Program-made: the position numbers and the translations under genes | Notes under the pieces: model-generated | What the model was told of the DNA's origin: nothing | Databases searched by the model: none | The model's input: the letters and a program-made list of their open reading frames with translations, nothing else | Shown here: in pieces, positions 50,741 to 57,469 of the stretch | Layout of the letters: each line of letters opens with the position of its first letter | Numbering within the stretch: the first letter of the stretch is position 1 | Source: JANXMY01 sp964251675 | Lineage (GTDB): Bacteria; Armatimonadota; Armatimonadia; Armatimonadales; Capsulimonadaceae | NCBI GenBank assembly: GCA_964251675.1 | Contig: CAXUKS010000001.1 | Location: forward strand, 220,566-284,565 | DNA: 64,000 bases | Direction: 5' to 3'

Positions 50741-52167
50741 GTGATACGGACCTGCTGTTTATGACCGTGACGGAGCTGGGCACGGCGCTGAAAAAGAAGC
50801 AAGTGACCTCGGTAGACCTGACGACGCTGTATTTGAACCGGCTGGAAACGCTGGGGCCGAAGCTGGGGGCACTGGCCTATGCCACCCGCCCACTGGCGCT
50901 GGTGCAGGCTGCGCAGGCCGACAAAGAGCGGGCGGCGGGCAAGGCGCGGGGGATGCTCCACGGCATCCCGTTCGGCGTCAAAGACCTGCTGGCGACCGCG
51001 AATGACCCGACCGAATGGGGCAGCCCGGCACACAAGGGCCAGGTGTTTGATTATGATGCCTTTGTCGTAACCAAGCTGCGTCAGGCCGGAGCGGTTCTGC
51101 TCGGCAAGCTGTCGATGGTAGAGCTTGCAGGCGGCGGCGGCTACCGCTACGGCAATGCGTCCTCCACCGGCGCGGGGCGGACGCCCTGGAACCCGGACCA
51201 CTGGGCCGGCGGGTCGTCGTCGGGGCCGGGCGCGGCGACGGCGGCGGGCCTGGTGGGCTTTTCGATAGGCTCGGAGACGTGGGGCAGCATCGTGTGCCCG
51301 TCGTCGTTCTGCGGCGTCTCCGGCCTGCGTCCGACCTTTGGCCGTGTCAGTCGTCACGGTGCAATGGCACTGTCCTACACGATGGACAAGCTCGGCCCGA
51401 TGGCCCGCTCTGCTGAAGACTGCGGCATTATTTTAGAAGCCATCTCCGGGCAGGACGACGGAGACCTGACGACTTCGAACGACAGCCACTTCAAGCGCAG
51501 CCGTCCGCGCTCGGTCAAGGGCATGCGCCTCGGCATCATCCGCCCGGACTACCGCGAGGGCGACACGAACCACAAAGCGCAGACGCAGACCGAAGCGGCC
51601 TTTGAGGGCGCTCTGGGCGTCCTGACCGGCCTCGGCGCAACGCTCACCGACGCCACTCTCCCCAGCATCCCGATGGACCCGGCGGCGGGCACGATTATCA
51701 GCGTGGAGGGCGCGGCGGCGTTCGAGCAGATGATCCGCGACCAGCCGCGCCTCCAAAAACTCGTGGATGCCGAGCAGCAGGGCGGCCTGCTGGCCGGGCT
51801 GGTCATCCCCGGCGTGGACTATGTCCGCAGCCTCCGTATCCGCACGGCGGCCCAGCGGGCAATGGCCGAGTTCTTTGGCAAGTACGATGCGCTGGTGGCC
51901 CCCGGAATGCTGCAAGTCGCCCCGCCGCTGTCTGACTCGCTGGACTCCTATTTCGCGGGCAGCGACAAGGGCCTGTCCGGCATGGGCAACCTGTGCGGCG
52001 TCCCTGCCCTGTGCGTCCCGATGGGCTTCGGGCCGGACCATCTGCCGCTCGGCCTGCAATTCGTCGGCGCGGCCTACGACGAAATGACTTTGCTGTCGCT
52101 CGGCATGGCCTATCAGGGGTTGACTGACTGGCACAAACAGCGGCCACCGGGAGAGTTTGGGGCATAG
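50737..52167 (+). CDS. Amidase signature family enzyme
   Basis: 476 residues from GTG 50737. The amidase signature triad is complete: Lys in FGVKDLL, cis-Ser and nucleophile Ser in GGSSSGPGAATAAGLVGFSIGSETWGS. Overall it resembles GatA-type amidases, but no gatB or gatC is nearby and the signature region reads SETWGSIVCPS instead of the GatA DTGGSIRQPA. A free amide hydrolase is more likely. It lacks its own signal peptide, while its upstream partner has one. Confidence 0.9.
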   Translation: MSDTDLLFMTVTELGTALKKKQVTSVDLTTLYLNRLETLGPKLGALAYATRPLALVQAAQADKERAAGKARGMLHGIPFGVKDLLATANDPTEWGSPAHKGQVFDYDAFVVTKLRQAGAVLLGKLSMVELAGGGGYRYGNASSTGAGRTPWNPDHWAGGSSSGPGAATAAGLVGFSIGSETWGSIVCPSSFCGVSGLRPTFGRVSRHGAMALSYTMDKLGPMARSAEDCGIILEAISGQDDGDLTTSNDSHFKRSRPRSVKGMRLGIIRPDYREGDTNHKAQTQTEAAFEGALGVLTGLGATLTDATLPSIPMDPAAGTIISVEGAAAFEQMIRDQPRLQKLVDAEQQGGLLAGLVIPGVDYVRSLRIRTAAQRAMAEFFGKYDALVAPGMLQVAPPLSDSLDSYFAGSDKGLSGMGNLCGVPALCVPMGFGPDHLPLGLQFVGAAYDEMTLLSLGMAYQGLTDWHKQRPPGEFGA

Positions 52168-52169
52168 AA

Positions 52170-52204
52170 GCCCCCCCGACCCAATTCTGGGGGGAGCAGG
52201 GGTA
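52170..52204. repeat. Palindromic repeat related to families A and B
   Basis: CCCCCCCGACCCAATTCTGG followed by GGGGAGCAGGGG, directly after the amidase stop. The CCCAATTCTGGG core resembles the CCCC palindromes of the repeats at 516, 9054 and 56675. Single copy here, probably a lone REP. Confidence 0.65.
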
Positions 52205-52250
52205 AGAGATTTTATAGAGTCTAAGCTGAGAGGCGCAAAAAGGAGGGTTT

Positions 52251-52571
52251 ATGCAAGTCGAGAAGTACGATTTTGACCCTATGCCATTCGTGGCTATGTC
52301 GCAAGAGTTGGTGAATAAAGGTGCTTCCTATTCAGATATAATCGCGTATCTGCATGAGCAGAATGTAAGCCCTGTAAGTTCAGTAGAGGTTATTAGTGAC
52401 CTCTATAAAACAGATATGGGCACAGCGAAGAAGATCGTATTTAGTCACCCTATTTATTGTTCTGCTGCCGAAGATTCTAACAAGTTACATGACGCTCTTA
52501 TTGAAGAACTTAAAGCCAGCGGTAATGTGACCGAAAAAAATGGCTTTGTGACAATCACTATAAAACTATGA
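52251..52571 (+). CDS. Small hypothetical protein (A+T-rich)
   Basis: 106 residues with AAGGAGGG seven bases before the ATG, a strong ribosome-binding site. Composition is clearly more A+T-rich than the neighbours, suggesting acquisition. The sequence is soluble alpha/beta (FVAMSQELVNKGASYSDIIA; VVTEKNGF-like beta end). It looks like the small single genes that accompany polymorphic toxins as immunity proteins, but no toxin is present, so that idea is unproven. No family recognised. Confidence 0.6.
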   Translation: MQVEKYDFDPMPFVAMSQELVNKGASYSDIIAYLHEQNVSPVSSVEVISDLYKTDMGTAKKIVFSHPIYCSAAEDSNKLHDALIEELKASGNVTEKNGFVTITIKL

Positions 52572-52632
52572 TATGGCATTGGTGTCTCGACCTTCTCGGC
52601 CAATTATGACGCGGGCACGCCACTGCTGGGTT

Positions 52633-52782
52633 CTATCGGTCAATCCCGCAGCCTATGTTTAGCACGAAGGGCCGGACGACGGGGGAGCCTGCGGGGTTAA
52701 TTAGATAGTCTTGCGGCGTGGAAACGGCACGGAGCGCGGCGACGACGGCATGGGGGGCAAGAAGCATGAGGTACAGAAGGTT
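52633..52782 (-). pseudogene. Decayed second copy of the redoxin gene
   Basis: The minus strand ends with VLNIGCGIDR and TAG, nearly identical to the last residues (VLNMGCGIDR) of the redoxin gene at 53187-53774. Further upstream, bases around TCTTGCGGCGTGGA match the segment coding ADALHAVSTPQTYLIDP. A block of about 150 bases between the two parts is missing and frames are broken. This is a tandem-duplicate remnant, with the gene at 52788 lying between it and the intact copy. Confidence 0.8.
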
Positions 52783-52787
52783 TTGTT

Positions 52788-53174
52788 ATGAAAGAAGTTA
52801 GTGTTTCCCATATTGATGCGTTGCTGAGTCCTCTTATTGGGCTAGCTGACGATGATGAAGCTGTCGCCAAATATAGGACTATCAATCAGAACGATGCTTC
52901 TGAGGTGAAAGCTGTGATCGGGGCAACCATCAGACCTTATTTTGACCTGTACGATACAAAGAGCAAGGGCAAGGCAAAAGATAGTCTGAGTTATTATCTG
53001 TCCCTTCCCGGCAGTGATTTTGAGCGCCTTTACTACTCAAATTTGTTGCCATTTGATGCTCTGGATGACCCCAAAAACTTCTTCATTTGGTTATGGGAGG
53101 AACTGTTTCAGGGCTATGATTACAAAATGGATAAACTTGCAGAGTTCCAGGTGAATGATGGTGCTGGCATTTGA
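52788..53174 (+). CDS. Small hypothetical protein (A+T-rich)
   Basis: 128 residues, acidic, soluble and helix-rich (DDDEAVAKYRTINQNDASEV; LWEELFQGYDYKMDKLAEFQ). Composition is lower in G+C than the flanks, as for the gene at 52251, and both are inserted around redoxin copies. The two proteins share no visible similarity. The start has only a moderate AGAAGG ten bases upstream. It may be an immunity-type cargo gene; function is unknown. Confidence 0.6.
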   Translation: MKEVSVSHIDALLSPLIGLADDDEAVAKYRTINQNDASEVKAVIGATIRPYFDLYDTKSKGKAKDSLSYYLSLPGSDFERLYYSNLLPFDALDDPKNFFIWLWEELFQGYDYKMDKLAEFQVNDGAGI

Positions 53175-53186
53175 AGCGGTGCAGTT

Positions 53187-53774
53187 TTACCGATCTATCC
53201 CGCAGCCCATATTCAAGACATAGGGGCGGGCGACGGGGCGGCCTGCCAGAGCCTGCATCAGCGCGTCGGCGAGGTAGGCATGGGTCATGCCTGCTTTGCC
53301 GGTGCGCCCCTTGAAGTCCCAAGAGTCGTCGGGAGCACCCTGAAAGACGACGCGGCCTGAGGGGTCAATGAGATAGGTCTGCGGCGTGGAGACGGCATGA
53401 AGGGCATCGGCGACGGCGTGGCGGGGGTCGAGCAGGACGGGGTACGGAAGATGGTGCAGGGCAGCGTTTTCGAGAAGTGCCTTGCGGTCGCCTGCGAGTT
53501 CAAAGTGGCTGGATTCGACGGCGTAGAACGTGACGCGGCCTTTGTAGCGTTCGGCGAGGGGAACGAGGCTCAGGCGCTCGCAGTCGCGGACGCAGGGGCA
53601 GGTCGCGCTCCAGAAGTAGACCACGCGCCAGCCCTTTTGTGCGCCGATGTCTACGGGCTGCCCGGACAGAGTGACGGCGGGCAGAGTGGTGACGGGCGGC
53701 GAGGCTGAGGGCGCGGCGGCGCGGGCAGTACCGGCGGTGAGCAGGCAGACGGACAGGAAAAGAAACGGTTTCAC
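53187..53774 (-). CDS. Secreted AhpC/TSA-type redoxin
   Basis: 195 residues from GTG 53774, which has GGAGG seven bases upstream. A signal peptide (FLFLSVCLLTAGTARA) is followed by a thioredoxin-fold domain. Its active site is SATCPCVRDCERL, a C-P-C arrangement in place of CxxC, then VLLDPRHAVADALHAVSTPQ and TYLIDPSGRVVFQG. It probably handles extracytoplasmic thiol or peroxide chemistry. The CPC arrangement is seen in a subset of bacterial redoxins. Confidence 0.85.
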   Translation of the reverse strand: MKPFLFLSVCLLTAGTARAAAPSASPPVTTLPAVTLSGQPVDIGAQKGWRVVYFWSATCPCVRDCERLSLVPLAERYKGRVTFYAVESSHFELAGDRKALLENAALHHLPYPVLLDPRHAVADALHAVSTPQTYLIDPSGRVVFQGAPDDSWDFKGRTGKAGMTHAYLADALMQALAGRPVARPYVLNMGCGIDR

Positions 53775-53835
53775 GGCAAAGCCTCCGCCATGATTATCGG
53801 CAGGCGAAGGCAGGGTCCGGAGGCTGTTCTTTTGG

Positions 53836-54075
53836 CTAGTCTTCTTCGTCTGGGATGACGATGTCTTCTGGCTGCGTAATAACAAGCTTGCCATTTTCCC
53901 AGCTTGACACGGTCACGCCGTTGCGCTTGTGTTCAATCATGGCCGCGCGGGCGCCTTTGCGGACGAGTTTCAGCAGCAAGTCACTATCGGAAAAGCGGCG
54001 GATAAGTTCGGCGCGGGCTTCCATTTTTTCTGTCTGAGAAGCGATTGCGGGTTCCTGAGTTAAGGTGCTAACCAT
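53836..54075 (-). CDS. Small protein paired with zeta-like kinase
   Basis: 79 residues from ATG 54075, overlapping the kinase stop by eight bases. The text reads KMEARAELIRRFSDSDLLLKLV and RNGVTVSSWENGKLVITQPE, helical then beta. Small genes of this type regularly follow zeta-like kinases and are proposed antitoxins or chaperones. AAGGAA ten bases before the start supports it. Its pairing with the kinase is inferred from overlap. Confidence 0.65.
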   Translation of the reverse strand: MVSTLTQEPAIASQTEKMEARAELIRRFSDSDLLLKLVRKGARAAMIEHKRNGVTVSSWENGKLVITQPEDIVIPDEED

Positions 54076-54649
54076 TGTCTGCAATTCCTTTCATTGTTTG
54101 CCATGCCTGCAAGTCGTGTACTCTCTCGGTCTGCCCCAAACGATGCTCGGCAACAAGCACGGATTGGTTGCGTATGGTGTTGTCGAACGCCCGCCAGTCA
54201 TCCGCCAGCGGCAAGTAGAGCGAAAAGAAGTTTTTCAGCCCGGCCACGTAGCGGCGGCGGATGACATCTTCGGGGATGTGATGCCCGCCGTTCTGGACGC
54301 GCTCTGCAACACGTTGAATGTTGAGTTCCGGGCTGCTGAGCCAGAAGAACAGCAGTTGAAATTGGTAACCGCTCTCCTGCAAGCGTCGAACGCGGGGCGC
54401 GAGGGAGCGGCTTGCCAGTGTGGTTTCTATGGCAAAGTCGTCACGCCGCGCCTCGTATTCCCCCATCGCATTGATGAGAATACGGCTGGCGCGGACGTCT
54501 TTGTTTTCGCCCTCGGCTTCGGGCAGGGCTTTGGCGATCTCGTCGGCGTTGATATAGGGAATGACACCGGGCAGGACGAATGCGGCGCTGGTGGACTTCC
54601 CGGAGCCGTTGCCGCCGCCGATGATGATAAATTGAGGGGGCTGTTCCAT
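54068..54649 (-). CDS. Zeta-toxin-like P-loop kinase
   Basis: 193 residues from ATG 54649 (MEQPPQFIIIGGGNGSGKST). The Walker A GGNGSGKST, followed by PYINADEIAKAL and DFAIETTLASRS, matches the zeta/AAA_33 pattern in which the ADE segment positions the substrate. LLFFWLSSPELNIQRVAERV is typical of the lid region. Zeta kinases phosphorylate UDP-GlcNAc, though many chromosomal members act on other small molecules. It ends within the start of the small partner gene. Confidence 0.85.
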   Translation of the reverse strand: MEQPPQFIIIGGGNGSGKSTSAAFVLPGVIPYINADEIAKALPEAEGENKDVRASRILINAMGEYEARRDDFAIETTLASRSLAPRVRRLQESGYQFQLLFFWLSSPELNIQRVAERVQNGGHHIPEDVIRRRYVAGLKNFFSLYLPLADDWRAFDNTIRNQSVLVAEHRLGQTERVHDLQAWQTMKGIADNG

Positions 54650-54749
54650 CCTTGAGTCTCCTGCGGTTATTTTACCACAGTTGGGCCGAAGAAGAAAGAG
54701 CAAGAAAGAAGGGCGGGGGCAAGCCCCGCCCCTACACAGCGGCAGATGC

Positions 54750-55253
54750 TTACAAGTCTACTTTTTGGTTGTCGCCGGGCTGGGCGGGCTGGCCGGTGGT
54801 CAGCGACTTGACCAGGGAAATGGCATGGGCGACGGGGCTGGAAGGCGAGTCCCAGTATTCGCCCCGGTCGGCATTGACTTTGATCAGCGCGATATCCGGC
54901 TCATCGAGGCCTTGGGGAAACCAGGCTTTCAGGGCAGGCTCCCACAGCTCGGCCATTTTGTCCTTGTCGCGGATGAGTTCGGCGCGGCCCGACAGAGACA
55001 CGTAGGTCTGGGATTTGGGGTCGGAAAAGCCGACGTTCACATACGGCTTCTTCTCCAGCTCATGCACTTTGGGCGTGTCGCCGTAGGTGAAGAAGTAGAC
55101 ATCGCCGTCGAACTCGACGTTTTTGTTGGTGGACATCGGGCGGGAGTTCAGGCGGCCTTCGGCGTCGGTGGTTGTCAGCATCCCGAAATCAATGTCTTTG
55201 ATTAACTCGGCGATCTTCTTGACGTGGTCTTCGTGCTGGGTATGATCAGCCAT
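54750..55253 (-). CDS. Pyridoxamine-5'-phosphate-oxidase-fold protein (general stress protein 26-like)
   Basis: 167 residues from ATG 55253. FMN-binding split-barrel: FGMLTTTDAEGRLNSRPMST, DVYFFTYGDTPKVHELEKKP, TYVSLSGRAELIRDKDKMAE. This is the GSP26 subfamily of flavin-binding proteins of unknown reaction, often stress-induced. The upstream open frame has no similarity and was ignored. No link to the neighbouring zeta-like pair is apparent. Confidence 0.88.
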   Translation of the reverse strand: MADHTQHEDHVKKIAELIKDIDFGMLTTTDAEGRLNSRPMSTNKNVEFDGDVYFFTYGDTPKVHELEKKPYVNVGFSDPKSQTYVSLSGRAELIRDKDKMAELWEPALKAWFPQGLDEPDIALIKVNADRGEYWDSPSSPVAHAISLVKSLTTGQPAQPGDNQKVDL

Positions 55254-55368
55254 GTTTGGGTAATCCTCTTTTGTTCTATGATTTCTACGGCGCGTGGCCT
55301 GTTGAAAGAATACCCAATCTGTCCCCCGAGAAAACTGAGGCTCTATTATTACTGGTATTAACAAATTT

Positions 55369-56661
55369 TTGATCTCGCTCGGCGGCCTGTGCGTTGCCGT
55401 GCTGCTTCTCGCCCGCTTTGCCGCTGGAGATGCCCCGCCGCCCGCGCAGGTCGCCCCGCCGCCGACCGTGGACCCGCAGTTTTATGATTACGACAGCGCG
55501 GCCCCCTACCCTGTCACTGAAGCGCCCTACCCTGGCACCGCCGAAGACAAAATGAGCGGCGTGACCATCACGAAGCTGACATTTCCCAGCGTGGTGTCGT
55601 CTCCCTATGCCGTCAACAATACGGTGACGGCCTATTTATTTGTGCCGAGCGGCCCCGCCCCGCGTCCGGCGATGGTGGTGCTGCATGAGTGGAACCCGTC
55701 GTCGCCCGAGGGCATCTTTCGGCTGTGCCGGGCGATTGCCGCCGCCAATGTCACGGCGCTGATGATCGTGGAGCCGTATTCGCTGAACCGGCATCCACAG
55801 GCAGTCCGGGAAGGCGCGGAGGCGGGCGACGCGCAGATTTTATCGGGCAATGTCCCGCGCATGGTCAATGCCCTGCGTCAAGCGGTCCTGGACTCGCGCC
55901 GGGGCCTGGACTACTTGAGCAGCCGCCCCGATGTCGACCCGGCCCGTCTGGGCGTGGCGGGAATCAGCCTCGGCGGCGTCCTGTCCGGCCTTGTGGCGGG
56001 CGCAGACCCGCGTGTGAAGGTGGCGATTACGATTGTCGGCGGCGCGGACTTTGCGCGTGGCTTCTGGAACGGTCTGCTGACACGCCCATACCGGGCGCAG
56101 ATCAAACGCGACGGCTACACGTACCAGACCTATTCGGATGCGATGGCTCCCGTGGATGCCGCGAACTGGCTGCCGCAGCGCCGCTTTGATCCCGAAAACG
56201 CGCTGATGATCAACGGGCATTACGACCTCGTCATCCGGCCCGAGCAGGGCAAGGCACTGGCCCGTGACTTCGGCGGCACGTCGATTGTCTGGCTGAACTC
56301 CGGGCACTACGGGGCATTGTTCAGTGCCAAGCCCGCCGTCGACCTCGGCGTCCGCTTCCTCCGTGCCCGCTTCTTCGGCGAAGCGGCGCAGTTCCAGCGC
56401 CCGGACCATCTGCCCTCGCGGACGATCAAAGGCGGTCTGCTGTTCGGCGGTCAGGAAGGGATTTCCCCCGTTCTTGCGGCTTCGCTGATTAATCTGGACG
56501 GACCGGGCCGGTACACGGTGGATGGAATGCTGACCCTGCATGGCGTGTCACTGGCCGCCCAGGCCCGCATTGGCCTGATTTTCGGCGTCGGCGTTCAGTT
56601 CCCGCTGCTGCACGGCAAGATCAAGCCGCGCCCGTTTGTGACGTTTACGCTGACGCTGTGA
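55369..56661 (+). CDS. Secreted alpha/beta hydrolase (dienelactone-hydrolase-like)
   Basis: 430 residues. The hydrophobic start (LGGLCVAVLLLARFAAG) is a signal peptide. The hydrolase core has GVAGISLGGVLSG (nucleophile Ser), Asp in ALMINGHYDLVI and His in LNSGHYG. A beta-rich C-terminal region of about 90 residues follows. The TTG at 55369 has no ribosome-binding site. An ATT codon at 55345 or 55348 has GAGG four to seven bases upstream and would add a basic signal n-region (ITGINKFL). The true start may therefore be non-canonical. Confidence 0.8.
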   Translation: MISLGGLCVAVLLLARFAAGDAPPPAQVAPPPTVDPQFYDYDSAAPYPVTEAPYPGTAEDKMSGVTITKLTFPSVVSSPYAVNNTVTAYLFVPSGPAPRPAMVVLHEWNPSSPEGIFRLCRAIAAANVTALMIVEPYSLNRHPQAVREGAEAGDAQILSGNVPRMVNALRQAVLDSRRGLDYLSSRPDVDPARLGVAGISLGGVLSGLVAGADPRVKVAITIVGGADFARGFWNGLLTRPYRAQIKRDGYTYQTYSDAMAPVDAANWLPQRRFDPENALMINGHYDLVIRPEQGKALARDFGGTSIVWLNSGHYGALFSAKPAVDLGVRFLRARFFGEAAQFQRPDHLPSRTIKGGLLFGGQEGISPVLAASLINLDGPGRYTVDGMLTLHGVSLAAQARIGLIFGVGVQFPLLHGKIKPRPFVTFTLTL

Positions 56662-56668
56662 GGCGGAC

Positions 56669-56825
56669 CCCCCGCCCCCAATAATGGGGGAGCCAGAGAC
56701 CTACCTCCTTGCTTCGCAGGGTCCTTCCTAAAGGAAGGATTTGGACAAAACACGAAAGCCCTCTGCCGCGTTCTTGATCTTCCCTTTAGGGAGGACCCTG
56801 CGAAGCAAGGAGGTAGGTCTCTGGC
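56669..56825. repeat. REPIN-like inverted repeat (family D, copy 2) beside a family A palindrome
   Basis: Arms 56692-56733 and 56784-56825 are 42-bp inverted copies with one mismatch (GCCAGAGACCTACCTCCTTG ...). A family A core (CCCCCAATAATGGGGG) lies just to the left at 56675-56690. The centre ACAAAACACG..CTCTGCCG is conserved, in the opposite orientation, in the copy at 39208-39346, so the centre is part of the element. Confidence 0.92.
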
Positions 56826-56830
56826 ACCTC

Positions 56831-57469
56831 TCAATCAAACGGCAGATCAGGCGGTGGCAGAAGCGTTCCCACCGAACGGCAGGCGGCGAAATAGTCGCGG
56901 AGCGCCTCACTTAACGGCGGGGGCGGCAGAGCGGGGAACAACACGGGGGCAAACGTCAGGGGCGCGGGCACAGGGAGTGCCAGCAGGCTGACAAGATCAG
57001 AGACGGCTTGGCAGGAGGCCAGGTCGGGGAAGGCAATCTGAGTCAGCGCCTCGAAGCCGAGGCCGTAGCGGACCAGCACTTCCATGCTGGGAAAGCGGCC
57101 GGTCTCGATGTGGCGGCGCAGGAGTTCGGCCATTTCCCCGGTGTCCGTGACCGGCTGACAATCGGCACGGGTGCGCCAGGCTTTCGTGTTGAAGGGCAGC
57201 AGGGCGACGTGCGGTAGGGCCAGCACGGCGGCGCGGTCAAAAACGAGCAGAGCATGGGGATAGCCTTTGGCAAACTTGTCGCGGAGCAGGGGCGTGTCTG
57301 CAGTCAGCGAGAGATGAACCCAGTCGGCTAGCCCCAGCATTCGGTCGCGCCGGGCGGCGGTCCGGCGCGGGAGGATGCCCCGTGCGGCTAAAACGCTCTG
57401 CGGGTAAAGCGCCCCGCTTTGCAGAATGTGCGGCAGATAATGGAGCGGGGCGGCATGGTAAAGGGTCAT
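56831..57469 (-). CDS. DarT/DUF4433-like putative ADP-ribosyltransferase
   Basis: 212 residues from ATG 57469, which overlaps the stop of the PAS-GGDEF-HD-GYP gene (ATGA). The start TLYHAAPLHYLPHILQSGAL fits the DarT/DUF4433 opening with its NAD-binding His. WVHLSLTADTPLL then ALLVFDRAAVLALPHVALL follow, as in the family core, and PSMEVLVRYG may carry the catalytic Glu. No DarG macrodomain antitoxin is adjacent. The family call is by pattern only and is moderately sure; target (DNA or other) is unknown. Confidence 0.6.
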   Translation of the reverse strand: MTLYHAAPLHYLPHILQSGALYPQSVLAARGILPRRTAARRDRMLGLADWVHLSLTADTPLLRDKFAKGYPHALLVFDRAAVLALPHVALLPFNTKAWRTRADCQPVTDTGEMAELLRRHIETGRFPSMEVLVRYGLGFEALTQIAFPDLASCQAVSDLVSLLALPVPAPLTFAPVLFPALPPPPLSEALRDYFAACRSVGTLLPPPDLPFD

